A DNA stretch of 64,000 nt from Paenibacillus sp. oral taxon 786 str. D14 (GCF_000159955.1 NZ_GG695985.1:52647-116646); one strand, 5' to 3'. Numbered from the stretch's first letter, positions 25,938 through 34,592 are shown. Made by a program: numbers and translations. The notes: a model not told the origin generated them from the sequence alone.

Positions 25938-26341
25938 TTTTCCATCCCCGACAGATCCTCCCATGCTTTCACCGAATCCTCGCTAGGATAGACGTAGGGT
26001 CGTTTGTGATCTTGGAATTTCTCGGATGCGCTCCGCGTTAACGGTAAGGATCGCCTTGCCCTCCCGCGTTTGCGGCTCAATGGTTCCTTCCACCTCAAGC
26101 CAGCTGTCTTTAGTCAGCTCAACAAGCGGCTGGTCGGAGGTGACCACGAGCCCAAACGCGCTCCGATCAGCACGAAAGGCAGCGCTTCCAGCAAGATGCT
26201 GAGAAAGCTGGTTTTGAACGTTTGCAGCTCGTCAAGCGGGACCTGTCGAATCAGCGACGGGTATAGGACCGTCAGGCAGGCGAGCGCGAAAGCGGCCGGC
26301 ACAAGAATCGGCAGCATTCGGGTGATGGCTTGTTTATTCAT
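25934..26341 (-). pseudogene. Collapsed permease locus (YcgR N-terminus joined to YcgQ C-terminus)
   Basis: The 5' part 'LPILVPAAFALACLTVLYPS' and 'FKTSFLSILLEALPFVLIGA' is the start of a YraQ/YcgR-type (COG0701) permease. After a break near 26160 the sequence becomes the end of the YcgQ/TIGR03943 partner protein: 'DQPLVELTKDSWLEVEGTIE' and 'KAILTVNAERIREIP', with a further frameshift before 'PYVYPSEDSVKAWE'. Most of both genes is deleted. In B. subtilis ycgR-ycgQ lies next to the COG0523 gene yciC, which agrees with the neighbour at 26558. Confidence 0.7.
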
Positions 26342-26450
26342 GGCGTACTCCTTTTAGACAAAATCAGGATCTAGTGCAGTATTATACTATTATTTTCCAA
26401 GGCGTTTCAGAACGAAGTTGATAGATTCGTTCGCAGATTCGTATCGATAG

Positions 26451-26508
26451 TTGACAAAGCCCAGGGAAGGAAGATATAGTATTGATTGTTAATCGTAATA
26501 ATTACGAA
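26451..26508 (+). promoter_or_regulatory. Promoter with Zur box (COG0523 gene)
   Basis: TTGACA (26451-26456) is followed by TATAGT (26476-26481, 19-bp spacer; GATATA at 17 bp is the alternative). TCGTAATAATTACGA (26494-26508) is a perfect Zur palindrome just behind it. Confidence 0.88.
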
Positions 26509-26557
26509 TAAACCAGAGCGGGCATCTGGTCTTGCATACGAAAGGGGATGAAACGAA

Positions 26558-27778
26558 ATGAATGAACATATTGCGCGCCCGATTCCCGTTACGGTGCTGT
26601 GTGGATATTTGGGTTCGGGCAAAACAACGCTGCTGAACCACGTCTTGAGCAATCGCCAGGGGCTGAAGGTGGCGGTGATCGTCAATGATATGAGCGAGAT
26701 TAACGTCGATGCGGAGCTGATCAGCGCCGGCGGGAGTTTGTCACGCACGGAGGAGAAGCTGGTGGAGTTGTCGAACGGCTGCATTTGCTGTACGCTGCGC
26801 GAGGATTTGCTCAGAGAGGTGCAGAAGCTGGCAGCGGAGGGGCGGTTCGATTACATATTAATCGAGTCAACAGGGATCAGTGAACCGGTACCGATCGCCC
26901 AAACGTTTACTTATGCGGATGCCGAGACAGGGATTGATTTGACGGGGATCGCCAAGCTGGACTGCCTGGTTACCGTAGTGGACGCCTACCGGTTCTGGCA
27001 TGATTTCTCCTCCGGAGAGACACTTCTGGAACGCGGGCAGCAAGCAGGAGAAGGCGACAATCGCGATGTGGTTGATTTGTTGATCGATCAAATCGAGACC
27101 TGCGACATTTTAATTTTGAATAAATGCGACCTGGTAGACGAGGAGGAGTTGAAGGAACTGGAGGGTGTCCTGCGTAAACTGCAGCCAACCGCCAAGTTTA
27201 TCCGCTCCACGATGGGCTGCGTGGATCCGCAGGAAATTTTGAACACAGGCTTGTTCGATTTCGAGAAAGCCAGCCAATCGGCCGGATGGATCCGGGAACT
27301 GGAGTTGGAAAACCATACGCCGGAAACGGAGGAATACGGTATCGGTTCGTTTGTGTACCGGCGGAGACGGCCGTTTCATCCAGAGCGATTGGCGCAGTTT
27401 ATGAGCCAGTGGCCAGAGGAAGTGGTGCGGGCGAAAGGGCTCGTTTGGATCGCAACGGAGTCCGATATGGCGGCGAATTTGAGTCAGGCCGGGCCGTCGA
27501 TTCAATTTGGTGCGGCTGGTTATTGGCTAGCCTCACTGTCTGATCGTGAGCGGGAGGAGCTGTTTAACGAAGAGCCGGAGCTGCGGCGTAAATGGGACGA
27601 TGTGACGGGCGACCGGATCAATGAACTGGTGTTTATCGGCATTGGAATGGATCGCGCCGGGATTGAACGGGAGCTTAATGCTTGCTTGTTAAGCGACGAA
27701 GAGATGCAGATGAATTGGGCGAACTTCCCCAATCCGCTGCCGTGGATTTCGGCGGAAGAGCTGGCGGGCGCCAACTAA
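26558..27778 (+). CDS. COG0523 zinc metallochaperone GTPase (YciC/ZagA type)
   Basis: The 406-residue protein has the P-loop GYLGSGKTT, the metal-binding CxCC in 'LSNGCICCTLREDL', the switch residues 'ILIESTGISEP' and the guanine motif NKCD. The C-terminal CobW_C domain is present. B. subtilis ZagA (YciC) delivers zinc to the folate enzyme FolE under zinc limitation, and the perfect Zur box here indicates the same kind of control. An AAAGGGG site lies a little upstream of the ATG. The alternative L33 gene follows after 26 bp. Confidence 0.93.
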   Translation: MNEHIARPIPVTVLCGYLGSGKTTLLNHVLSNRQGLKVAVIVNDMSEINVDAELISAGGSLSRTEEKLVELSNGCICCTLREDLLREVQKLAAEGRFDYILIESTGISEPVPIAQTFTYADAETGIDLTGIAKLDCLVTVVDAYRFWHDFSSGETLLERGQQAGEGDNRDVVDLLIDQIETCDILILNKCDLVDEEELKELEGVLRKLQPTAKFIRSTMGCVDPQEILNTGLFDFEKASQSAGWIRELELENHTPETEEYGIGSFVYRRRRPFHPERLAQFMSQWPEEVVRAKGLVWIATESDMAANLSQAGPSIQFGAAGYWLASLSDREREELFNEEPELRRKWDDVTGDRINELVFIGIGMDRAGIERELNACLLSDEEMQMNWANFPNPLPWISAEELAGAN

Positions 27779-27804
27779 AGACTAATTCTTGAGGAGGAAT
27801 AGAC

Positions 27805-27954
27805 ATGCGAGTGGTCATCACATTAGCTTGTACGGAGTGCGGGGATCGAAACTATACGACAACCAAAAATAAAAAGACCCATCCCGAACGTCTGGAACTG
27901 CGGAAATACTCGCCTCGGCTGCGTAAATACACGATTCATCGGGAGACGCGCTAA
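27805..27954 (+). CDS. rpmG: Alternative 50S ribosomal protein L33 (zinc-independent type)
   Basis: This 49-residue L33 ('[20 protein letters not shown]...') is too short for a normal ORF threshold. Zinc-binding L33 has two CxxC pairs; here the first pair CTEC is kept but the second is replaced by 'YSPRLRKYT', as in the zinc-free B. subtilis RpmGC. It can replace zinc-containing L33 on the ribosome and so free zinc. It has a strong GAGGAGG site and is probably cotranscribed with the COG0523 gene under its Zur box. Confidence 0.93.
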   Translation: MRVVITLACTECGDRNYTTTKNKKTHPERLELRKYSPRLRKYTIHRETR

Positions 27955-28004
27955 TTGAGCTTGGGAGAGTTGGTACCGTTGGAGGGCGATTTGTCGTCTT
28001 TGTT

Positions 28005-28022
28005 AATCGTAAAAATTACGCT
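28005..28022 (+). promoter_or_regulatory. Zur box upstream of znuCBA
   Basis: AATCGTAAAAATTACGCTT contains TCGTAAAAATTACG (28007-28020), matching the Zur site with one changed position, 20 bp before the znuC start. No clear -35/-10 pair was seen here. Confidence 0.8.
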
Positions 28023-28041
28023 TTAGAGAAGAAGGGGTAAC

Positions 28042-28749
28042 ATGATTTTATCCTCGATGGAAAACGTCGTGTTTGGGTATGGCGACAAACCGGTCATTGA
28101 CGGGGTGTCCCTCGAAATCCATGCCGGCGAGTTCGTTGGCATTACCGGACCTAACGGTGCGGCCAAGACGACGCTGCTCAAGCTGTTGCTCGGTCTGCTG
28201 AAGCCGTGGAGCGGGAGCGTGAAAATCAACGAGGAAGCGTTGGTGGAGGGCCGGCTGAACGTAGGTTACGTCCCGCAGCAAGTCGCCGCGTTTAACAGCG
28301 GGTTCCCTAGCCGGGTGCTGGAGCTGGTGAAGTCGGGGTGTTATCCCCGGCTCGGTTTGTTTCGCCGGTTTGGTGCAGAGGAGCAGCAGATCGTCGAACG
28401 CAGCTTGAAGCAAGTGGGGATGTGGGAGCAACGATACCGGAAAATCGGCGAGCTGTCAGGCGGACAGAAGCAGCGGATTTGCATTGCTCGAGCCTTGGCC
28501 GGGCAGCCTCGGGTGCTGGTTCTGGATGAACCCACGACGGGCATGGACCGGCAAAGCCGCCAAGGATTTTATCAGCTGCTGCGGCACATGACGGACCAAC
28601 ACGGATTGACGGTGATCATGGTGACCCACGGCCCGGAGGAAGCGGAGGCGTATCTGGACCGCATCATATCCCTGGAGCAACAGGAAAGCGAGGAATGGCA
28701 ATGCTTGACTACGCGTTCATGCAGCGTGCGTTTTGGGCCGGCGCTTTGA
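28042..28749 (+). CDS. znuC: Zinc ABC transporter ATP-binding protein, unusual Walker A
   Basis: The 235-residue ATPase has the ABC signature LSGGQKQR and Walker B VLVLDEPTTG, and the family context is clear. Its Walker A reads GPNGAAKTT: the Gly just before the catalytic Lys, present in nearly all P-loops, is Ala (codons GCG GCC AAG). The effect on activity is unknown; it might be a tolerated change or the sign of a damaged transporter. The C-terminus runs 49 bp into znuB. An AAGGGG site precedes the ATG. Confidence 0.92.
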   Translation: MILSSMENVVFGYGDKPVIDGVSLEIHAGEFVGITGPNGAAKTTLLKLLLGLLKPWSGSVKINEEALVEGRLNVGYVPQQVAAFNSGFPSRVLELVKSGCYPRLGLFRRFGAEEQQIVERSLKQVGMWEQRYRKIGELSGGQKQRICIARALAGQPRVLVLDEPTTGMDRQSRQGFYQLLRHMTDQHGLTVIMVTHGPEEAEAYLDRIISLEQQESEEWQCLTTRSCSVRFGPAL

Positions 28750-29588
28750 TCGGCAGCATCGCCCCGGTCATCGGCGTCTTCCTGATGTTGCGGCGCCAGG
28801 CGCTGATGGCCGATACGTTGTCCCACGTTTCGCTGGCTGGTGTAGCCCTCGGGGCTGTGCTGGGCTGGAACCCGGCCTTGGCCGGCTTTGTCGCTGCCAT
28901 CCTCGGCGGGCTGCTCATCGAGCAGTTGCGTCGGAGCTACCGAGCGTATAGCGAGATGCCGGTTGCGATCGTCATGACTTCGGGGCTGGCACTCGCCGTC
29001 GTGCTGATGAGCTTACGAAGCAACCTGAGCCAAAGCTTCAGCGCGTACCTGTTTGGCTCGATCGTCGCGGTGAGCGACACACAACTGGTGTTGATGGCTG
29101 GCGTCGCTTTGCTAGGCGCCGCGTATTTCATCGTGCTGCGAAGACCGCTGTACAGCCTGACTTTTGACGAAGAAACCGCTCGAATCAGCGGGATCCCGGT
29201 GAAGTGGCTGTCGTTCTCCTTCGCGGTGTTTACCGGCATGGCGGTGGCGGCGGCGATCCCAATTGTTGGCGTGCTGTTGGTGTCCTCGCTGATCGTGTTG
29301 CCAGCCTCGCTGGCGCTGCGGTTGGCCCGCGGGTTTGCGGCAGCGATTGTCATCGCAGTTGCCTCCGGCCTAACGGGGATTTTCAGCGGGCTGACCGCTT
29401 CGTATTACTTGGATATGCCGCCCGGCGGGACGATTGCGTTGATTTTGCTGCTGTTTTTATTAGCCGGCATCGCGGGGCAGAAGGTACGGGGATCCCTAGC
29501 TCGGAGGAACGGGCGCAGCGTGAGGCAGGCGGCGAGAAGCCAAGGGGAGTCTATAACCTTAACGTCGGAAGAAGGCGGAAGAATTTAG
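28701..29588 (+). CDS. znuB: Zinc ABC transporter permease
   Basis: The ~295-residue ABC-3 family permease has about eight membrane segments, opening 'MLDYAFMQRAFWAGALIGSI' and with 'LRRQALMADTLSHVSLAGVA' and 'GVLLVSSLIVLPASLALRLA'. The ATG at 28701 is preferred over 28695 because the GAGG site is then at a normal distance. The C-terminal tail after the last helix is Arg/Ser-rich and longer than usual. It overlaps znuC and is followed by znuA after 24 bp. Confidence 0.93.
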   Translation: MLDYAFMQRAFWAGALIGSIAPVIGVFLMLRRQALMADTLSHVSLAGVALGAVLGWNPALAGFVAAILGGLLIEQLRRSYRAYSEMPVAIVMTSGLALAVVLMSLRSNLSQSFSAYLFGSIVAVSDTQLVLMAGVALLGAAYFIVLRRPLYSLTFDEETARISGIPVKWLSFSFAVFTGMAVAAAIPIVGVLLVSSLIVLPASLALRLARGFAAAIVIAVASGLTGIFSGLTASYYLDMPPGGTIALILLLFLLAGIAGQKVRGSLARRNGRSVRQAARSQGESITLTSEEGGRI

Positions 29589-29612
29589 TGTGGAATCAAG
29601 GGAGAGATGAGA

Positions 29613-30743
29613 ATGAATTTACAATATGTGAAAAGGTTCGCCACTGCGGCGGCCCTGAGCTTGATGCTGGTGATCGCCGGTTGCGGCGGGGGTGGACAGC
29701 CCGCAGGGAATGCTGCCAATTCGGCGAATGCCGCAGAGAAGACAGCAGGAAATAACGAAGCGGTGAATGCGAAACAGCCGTTGCGGATTCAAACGAGCTT
29801 TTACCCGATCTACGAATTTACGAAGCAGGTGGCTGGCGATCTGGCGACGGTGGAGCTGCTCGTTCCCGGCGGTGTGGAACCCCACGATTGGGAGCCTAGT
29901 CCTCAGGATATTCGGAAGCTGACGGAATCCGATCTGCTTATCGTAAACGGTGCCGGAATGGAAAGCTGGCTGGAGCAGGTGGAGGCCTCTGCATCCGGCG
30001 GCAAGCCGGAGATCATTGAGGCCAGTGAAGGGATTACGCTGATGGAAGGCGGAGAAGAAGAGGAGCATGGGCATGACGAGGAGCATGCAGCCGAAGAAGA
30101 GCATGCCGACGGGGATGAGCATGACGCAGATCACGCTGCGGATCACGACGCAGATCATGAAGCCGAAGCTGGAGAAGCCGCTCACGACTCCAATCATGAT
30201 CATGGCCACGATCACGGCGGGCTGGACCCGCATGTTTGGTTGTCACCGGCGCTGGCAGTCCAAGAGGTTCGCAACATTGAAGCCGCCTTGGCGAAGGCTG
30301 ACCCGGAGAACGCCGCGAACTATAAGCAAAACGCCGACGCATACGTTGCCCAGCTAGAGCAATTGGATCAAGATTTCGCCAACGCGTTCGCTAATGCGAA
30401 ACGCAAGGATTTTATCACACAACATGCGGCATTTGGTTATTTGGCTCAGGAGTACGGGCTGACTCAAGTGCCGATCGCCGGGTTATCCCCTGACCAGGAG
30501 CCGTCAGCGGCGCAGATGACGGAGATCGTGAAGTTCGCCAAGGAGCATCAGGTGAAGACGATTTTCTTCGAGACGTTGGTTTCTTCCAAAGTAGCCGAGA
30601 CGATTGCCCGGGAAATTGGAGCGAAGACAGCGGTCCTGAACCCGATCGAAGGACTGACGGCCGAAGACGAAGCAGCTGGCCGGGACTATCTGTCGCTGAT
30701 GCGTCAAAATCTTGAAGCTTTGAAAGCTGCGTTAAACGAGTAA
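29613..30743 (+). CDS. znuA: Zinc ABC transporter substrate-binding lipoprotein
   Basis: The 376-residue protein has a lipobox IAGC (Cys at about 24) and the cluster A-I fold. Zinc ligands are expected in 'GGVEPHDWEPSPQDI', 'GLDPHVWLSP', 'ITQHAAFGYLAQEYGL' and the Glu/Asp near 'TIFFETLVSS'. The flexible loop between the first two is an unusually long His/Asp/Glu-rich stretch of ~55 residues (about 150-205), typical of zinc-specific rather than manganese-specific members. The second ATG (29613) is chosen because GGGAG is then 9 bases away. Confidence 0.95.
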   Translation: MNLQYVKRFATAAALSLMLVIAGCGGGGQPAGNAANSANAAEKTAGNNEAVNAKQPLRIQTSFYPIYEFTKQVAGDLATVELLVPGGVEPHDWEPSPQDIRKLTESDLLIVNGAGMESWLEQVEASASGGKPEIIEASEGITLMEGGEEEEHGHDEEHAAEEEHADGDEHDADHAADHDADHEAEAGEAAHDSNHDHGHDHGGLDPHVWLSPALAVQEVRNIEAALAKADPENAANYKQNADAYVAQLEQLDQDFANAFANAKRKDFITQHAAFGYLAQEYGLTQVPIAGLSPDQEPSAAQMTEIVKFAKEHQVKTIFFETLVSSKVAETIAREIGAKTAVLNPIEGLTAEDEAAGRDYLSLMRQNLEALKAALNE

Positions 30744-30775
30744 CTTCACTGGATACGATATGTGCTCCATAAGCA

Positions 30776-30815
30776 AAGCAGCCCAAAGCCACATTAGGCA
30801 AGGGCTGCTTTTTTA
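30776..30815. terminator. Terminator between znuA and speD
   Basis: AAGCAGCCC (30777-30785) pairs with GGGCTGCTT (30802-30810) and is followed by T on the plus strand. It touches the end of speD and may also serve it. Confidence 0.85.
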
Positions 30816-31619
30816 TCGAATGTTTTTACCATAGAAGATTTCATCCATTTCGGTGACCAGCATCTCGGTAATCTGCTTTTGCTCTGCGGGAGACAGATCG
30901 TCCTTCGTGTACCCAAACAGATAGTTGTTTAAATCAAATTGCTTCAACTTGCATTTCGTGTGAAAAATATGCTCCGGGTACACATTAACATCAATCATCT
31001 GATACTTCTCGATCACTTCATCGGGAATATAGTTCTGGATCGAGCTGATATCGTGGTCGATGAACAGCTTGTGGCCGTTAATGTCGCGGGTAAAACCGCG
31101 CACGCGGTAATCGATGGTCATGATGTCCGCCTCGAAGGAATGGATCAGGTAGTTTAGCGCCTTCAGCGGCGAGATCTCCCCGCAGGTCGAAACGTCGATG
31201 TCGGCGCGGAACGTGCTGATGCTCTCTTTCGGATCGTATTCAGGATACGTGTGGACGGTGATGTGGCTTTTGTCGAGCTGTATCACCACAGATTCTGGCA
31301 GCGGTCCGGGCGATTCGTCAAACGACTCGGTGGGCACCTCCACCACGGGGCCTTCAGAAATCAGCATTGTTACACTGGCCCCCTGCGGAACGTAATCCTG
31401 GTTCGCGATATTCAAAATATGAGCGCCAATAATTTCGGAGACGGTGCTGAGAATTTTCGTCAGGCGGTCGGAATTGTACTGGTCGTCGATATAGGCGATA
31501 TAGGCTTCGCGTTCCTGTTTGGTCCGGGTGTAACAGACATCGTACATATTAAAGCTTAACGTTTTGGTCAGGTTGTTGAACTCATGCAGCTGAATGCGCT
31601 GCTCCGGCGTCAACTTCAT
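30813..31619 (-). CDS. speD: S-adenosylmethionine decarboxylase proenzyme (long bacterial type)
   Basis: The 268-residue protein is of the E. coli-like long class, not the short (~125) Bacillus type. The self-cleavage site is visible in '[20 protein letters not shown]' (cleavage before Ser, giving the pyruvoyl group), and '[18 protein letters not shown]' holds the catalytic Cys. It makes the aminopropyl donor for spermidine. An AGGGGGA site precedes the ATG. No speE is nearby. Confidence 0.94.
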   Translation of the reverse strand: MKLTPEQRIQLHEFNNLTKTLSFNMYDVCYTRTKQEREAYIAYIDDQYNSDRLTKILSTVSEIIGAHILNIANQDYVPQGASVTMLISEGPVVEVPTESFDESPGPLPESVVIQLDKSHITVHTYPEYDPKESISTFRADIDVSTCGEISPLKALNYLIHSFEADIMTIDYRVRGFTRDINGHKLFIDHDISSIQNYIPDEVIEKYQMIDVNVYPEHIFHTKCKLKQFDLNNYLFGYTKDDLSPAEQKQITEMLVTEMDEIFYGKNIR

Positions 31620-31793
31620 GAGAGATCCCCCTTAGCATAGGTATACCCTATTGGTTATTCCCTTTTCTTCTGGAAATAAAACGTTCCGCTGCTGCTGTAT
31701 CCCCATCTGGTGAATCGATGTCTAGTCTTTCGGGTCCTGAATCGAATCTGCTGGAGATGTCTTCCTTCCCTATGATTCCCACCTTATGTTAGT

Positions 31794-31821
31794 TTGACAG
31801 AAATAGCATTCATATTGTATC
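31794..31821 (+). promoter_or_regulatory. Possible promoter of the lysine-riboswitch transcript
   Basis: A perfect TTGACA at 31794-31799 lies about 70 bp before the aptamer; the best -10 at 16 bp is TGTATC (31816-31821), which is weak. Bases 31620-31793 hold nothing else recognised. Confidence 0.4.
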
Positions 31822-31861
31822 CTACAATCAAATTGAATTAGACCTCACTTTCTAGCAATGG

Positions 31862-32045
31862 TGGGGTAGAGGCGCGATATTTAACAGTCTTCGGTGGAGC
31901 TTGAGCAGGCGATGAGCCCGGGGAGAAGGAAATGTCGCCGAAGCGGTATACAGGCTCACTGTATGCTGCTGGGCCTGCAGTTAATAGCTGCAGGACTGTC
32001 TTGGTAGATGACCCGATCTATCAAGTTGCGCTATCTCGTCGAGGG
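31862..32045 (+). ncRNA. Lysine riboswitch (L box)
   Basis: The conserved L-box parts appear in order: GGTAGAGGCGCGA (31865-31877), AACAGTCT (31883), GGGGAGAAGGAAATGTCGCC-type core ending in CCGAAGCGG (about 31920-31943), GCTGGGCCTGCAGTTAATAG (about 31967-31986) and GGACTGTCTTGG (31992-32003). By established knowledge lysine binding causes termination. It is followed by a terminator at 32080-32115 and the amino-acid transporter genes, which points to lysine as their substrate. Confidence 0.93.
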
Positions 32046-32079
32046 GAAAGTGGGTGTCAGGACGGAAATGAACCCATCA

Positions 32080-32115
32080 AACGGCCTCGGTGTGTATCCG
32101 AAGTCGTTTTTTTGT
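32080..32115 (+). terminator. Terminator of the lysine riboswitch
   Basis: ACGGCCTCGG (32081-32090) pairs with CCGAAGTCGT (32098-32107), one mismatch and one G-T pair, followed by seven T. Confidence 0.8.
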
Positions 32116-32160
32116 TTCTGTTTTTATCGATTCATTATTTTGTATGGAGAGTGAAGAAAA

Positions 32161-32985
32161 ATGAGAAAAACCTGGTCGTTATCCATCCTCATGTTATTGT
32201 CGGCGGTGCTGATCCTTGCAGGGTGCGGCTCTTCCTCCGGCGGCAAAGACGATAATACGTTTAAAGTAGGGCTCGAAGCGGGGTACGCTCCGTTTAACTG
32301 GACGCAAAACGATGATTCCAACGGCGCGGTTCCGATTGACGGCAGCTCCGAATACGCGGGCGGCTACGATGTGGAAATCGCCAAGAAGATTGCCGACGGC
32401 CTCGGCAAGAAGCTGGTGATCGTCAAGACGGAATGGGACGGTCTGGTTCCGGCGTTGACCTCCGGTAAGATCGATGCCATTATTGCCGGGATGTCCCCGA
32501 CCGAAGAGCGTAAGAAGACGATTGATTTCTCGGATAACTACTATAAATCAAACCTGATTATGGTGGTGAAAAAGGGAGGCCCTTATGAAGGAGCTACTTC
32601 GATCCAAGATTTCAGCGGCGCGAAAATTACGGCCCAACTGAATACGTTCCACTATTCCGTGATCGACCAAATCAACGGGGTGAACAAGCAACCGGCGATG
32701 GATAACTTCCCGGCAATGCGCGTGGCCTTGGAATCCGGAACGATTGACGGTTATGTATCCGAGCTTCCGGAAGGCGTCAGCGCCGCAACCGCGAATGAGA
32801 ATTTCGCTTACGTGGAATTCCAGGACGGCTTCACCACCTCGGATGATGACACCGCCATCGCGGTTGGGCTCGAGAAGGGCAGCGACTTGACGGCGAAAAT
32901 CAACGAAATTCTCGCGGGCATTTCCGAAGATGAACGGTCCGCGATTATGAACGATGCGATTAAGAACCAACCTGCAGCGAACTAA
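32161..32985 (+). CDS. Lysine (amino acid) ABC transporter substrate-binding lipoprotein
   Basis: The 274-residue lipoprotein has a lipobox LAGC (Cys at about 21) and the cluster F amino-acid binding fold, with 'FKVGLEAGYAPFNWTQNDDS', 'YAGGYDVEIAKKIADGLGKK' and 'KIDAIIAGMSPTEERKKTID'. The lysine riboswitch in its leader makes lysine the most likely ligand. A stem-loop follows it before the permease gene. Confidence 0.92.
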   Translation: MRKTWSLSILMLLSAVLILAGCGSSSGGKDDNTFKVGLEAGYAPFNWTQNDDSNGAVPIDGSSEYAGGYDVEIAKKIADGLGKKLVIVKTEWDGLVPALTSGKIDAIIAGMSPTEERKKTIDFSDNYYKSNLIMVVKKGGPYEGATSIQDFSGAKITAQLNTFHYSVIDQINGVNKQPAMDNFPAMRVALESGTIDGYVSELPEGVSAATANENFAYVEFQDGFTTSDDDTAIAVGLEKGSDLTAKINEILAGISEDERSAIMNDAIKNQPAAN

Positions 32986-33002
32986 ATAAAGCACGGGACA
33001 TA

Positions 33003-33035
33003 AGCCGGCTGCAATGGGATTGCAGTCGGTTTTAT
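33003..33035 (+). terminator. Internal attenuating hairpin between binding protein and permease
   Basis: CCGGCTGCAAT pairs with ATTGCAGTCGG around a GGG loop and is followed by TTTT. Such hairpins commonly allow more of the binding protein than of the membrane parts to be made. Confidence 0.7.
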
Positions 33036-33055
33036 GCGGTGCGGGAGGAAATCAA

Positions 33056-33769
33056 ATGACTTACGAGTGGATCATCCAAATTATTACCGATAACTGGCCC
33101 ATGTTTTTGCGTGGAGCCGGGGTAACGTTATATATCTCGCTCATCGGCACGATGATCGGTGCGGCGATTGGTCTGCTGGCCGGCGTGATCCGAACCATTC
33201 CGGTGCCGGAACGCGGGCTCAAACACTGGCTGCTGAAGATCGTTAACGGCCTGCTGACCATTTACATTGAATGCTTCCGGGGAACGCCGATGATCGTTCA
33301 GGCGATGGCGATTTTTTACGGATCGTCCCTGCTGTTCAATTACGATATGGACCGGACGTTTGCGGCGATCTTCATCGTTTCCATTAATACGGGAGCTTAT
33401 ATGGCCGAGATCGTGCGCGGGGGCATCTATTCGGTGGACAAAGGGCAATTTGAAGCCGCCCATGCGATTGGGATGACCCATTGGCAGACGATGCGCAACG
33501 TGGTGCTGCCGCAGGTCATTCGCCATATTTTGCCGGCGACGGGCAATCAATTTATTATTAACATCAAGGATACCTCGGTGCTGAACGTCATTTCCGTGTC
33601 GGAACTGTACTTTATGACCAAGTCGATTGCCGGGAACAACTTCCGGTACTTTGAATCGTTCTTTGTGGCCAGCGTGTTGTATTTGATCATGACGTTAACC
33701 GTAACGAAAATTTTACAGCGTATCGAAAAAAGGCTGGACGGCCCCGAAAGCTATACGCTGCAGCGCTAG
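33056..33769 (+). CDS. Amino acid ABC transporter permease
   Basis: The 237-residue HisMQ-type permease opens 'MTYEWIIQIITDNWPMFLRG' and has 'GVTLYISLIGTMIGAAIGLL', 'ECFRGTPMIVQ' and the ATPase-contact loop 'EAAHAIGMTHWQTMRNVVLP'. The ATG at 33056 follows GGGAGGAA. It forms the channel with the binding protein before it and the ATPase after it. Confidence 0.94.
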   Translation: MTYEWIIQIITDNWPMFLRGAGVTLYISLIGTMIGAAIGLLAGVIRTIPVPERGLKHWLLKIVNGLLTIYIECFRGTPMIVQAMAIFYGSSLLFNYDMDRTFAAIFIVSINTGAYMAEIVRGGIYSVDKGQFEAAHAIGMTHWQTMRNVVLPQVIRHILPATGNQFIINIKDTSVLNVISVSELYFMTKSIAGNNFRYFESFFVASVLYLIMTLTVTKILQRIEKRLDGPESYTLQR

Positions 33770-33787
33770 CAGAAAGCAGGAGTGAGG

Positions 33788-34531
33788 ATGGACAAGGTAA
33801 TCGAAATTCGGCATTTGAGCAAATTTTTTGGTACCCACGAGGTGCTTAAGGATATCAATCTGTCGGTCAGCAAAGGAGAAGTCGTCAGCATCATCGGCTC
33901 CTCCGGTTCCGGCAAATCCACGCTGCTCCGCTGCATCAATCTGTTGGAGAAGCCGAGCGGCGGGGAGATTATCTACAATGGCAACAATATTTTGGAGGAT
34001 CTGCAGAAGGCCTCGTTGTACCGCCGGCATTTGGGGATGGTGTTTCAGCAGTTTAACCTGTTCAACAATCATGACGCGCTGAGCAACTGCGTCGTGGGAC
34101 AAGTCAAGGTGCTGAAGCGCTCCAAGGAAGAAGCGACTGAAATCGCGATGAAATATTTGCGGGATGTCGGGATGGAGCAATACATTCATGCCAAACCGAA
34201 ACAGCTCTCCGGCGGACAAAAGCAGCGGGTAGCCATCGCCCGCGCCTTGTCGATGGACCCGGACGTACTGCTGTTCGACGAGCCGACCTCGGCGCTGGAT
34301 CCCGAGATGGTGGGCGAGGTGCTGAAGGTTATGAAGGAGCTGGCCTACTCTGGACTAACGATGATCGTCGTTACCCACGAGATGGAGTTCGCTCGGGAGG
34401 TGTCCGATCGGGTCGTGTTTATGGACCAGGGGGTCATCGCCGAAGAGGGAACGCCAGAGCAGATCTTTAATGCACCGAAGCAGGAGCGGACGAGAGAGTT
34501 CCTGAAGCGTACGTTAAATCGGGAAGGGTAA
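33788..34531 (+). CDS. Amino acid ABC transporter ATP-binding protein
   Basis: The 247-residue ATPase of the GlnQ/HisP class has Walker [10 protein letters not shown], signature LSGGQKQR, Walker [20 protein letters not shown] and H-loop '[12 protein letters not shown]'. The ATG at 33788 is preferred to the GTG at 33782 because of its spacing from AGGAG. It completes the riboswitch-controlled, probably lysine-specific transporter. Confidence 0.95.
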   Translation: MDKVIEIRHLSKFFGTHEVLKDINLSVSKGEVVSIIGSSGSGKSTLLRCINLLEKPSGGEIIYNGNNILEDLQKASLYRRHLGMVFQQFNLFNNHDALSNCVVGQVKVLKRSKEEATEIAMKYLRDVGMEQYIHAKPKQLSGGQKQRVAIARALSMDPDVLLFDEPTSALDPEMVGEVLKVMKELAYSGLTMIVVTHEMEFAREVSDRVVFMDQGVIAEEGTPEQIFNAPKQERTREFLKRTLNREG

Positions 34532-34552
34532 GACGAGTCAAATGGAGATAGC

Positions 34553-34592
34553 GGCGGAACCTGGATGTAGATCTGGGCTCCGCCTTTTTTTG
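34553..34592 (+). terminator. Terminator of the lysine transporter operon
   Basis: GGCGGA (34553-34558) pairs with TCCGCC (34579-34584), followed by a run of seven T. Confidence 0.8.
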
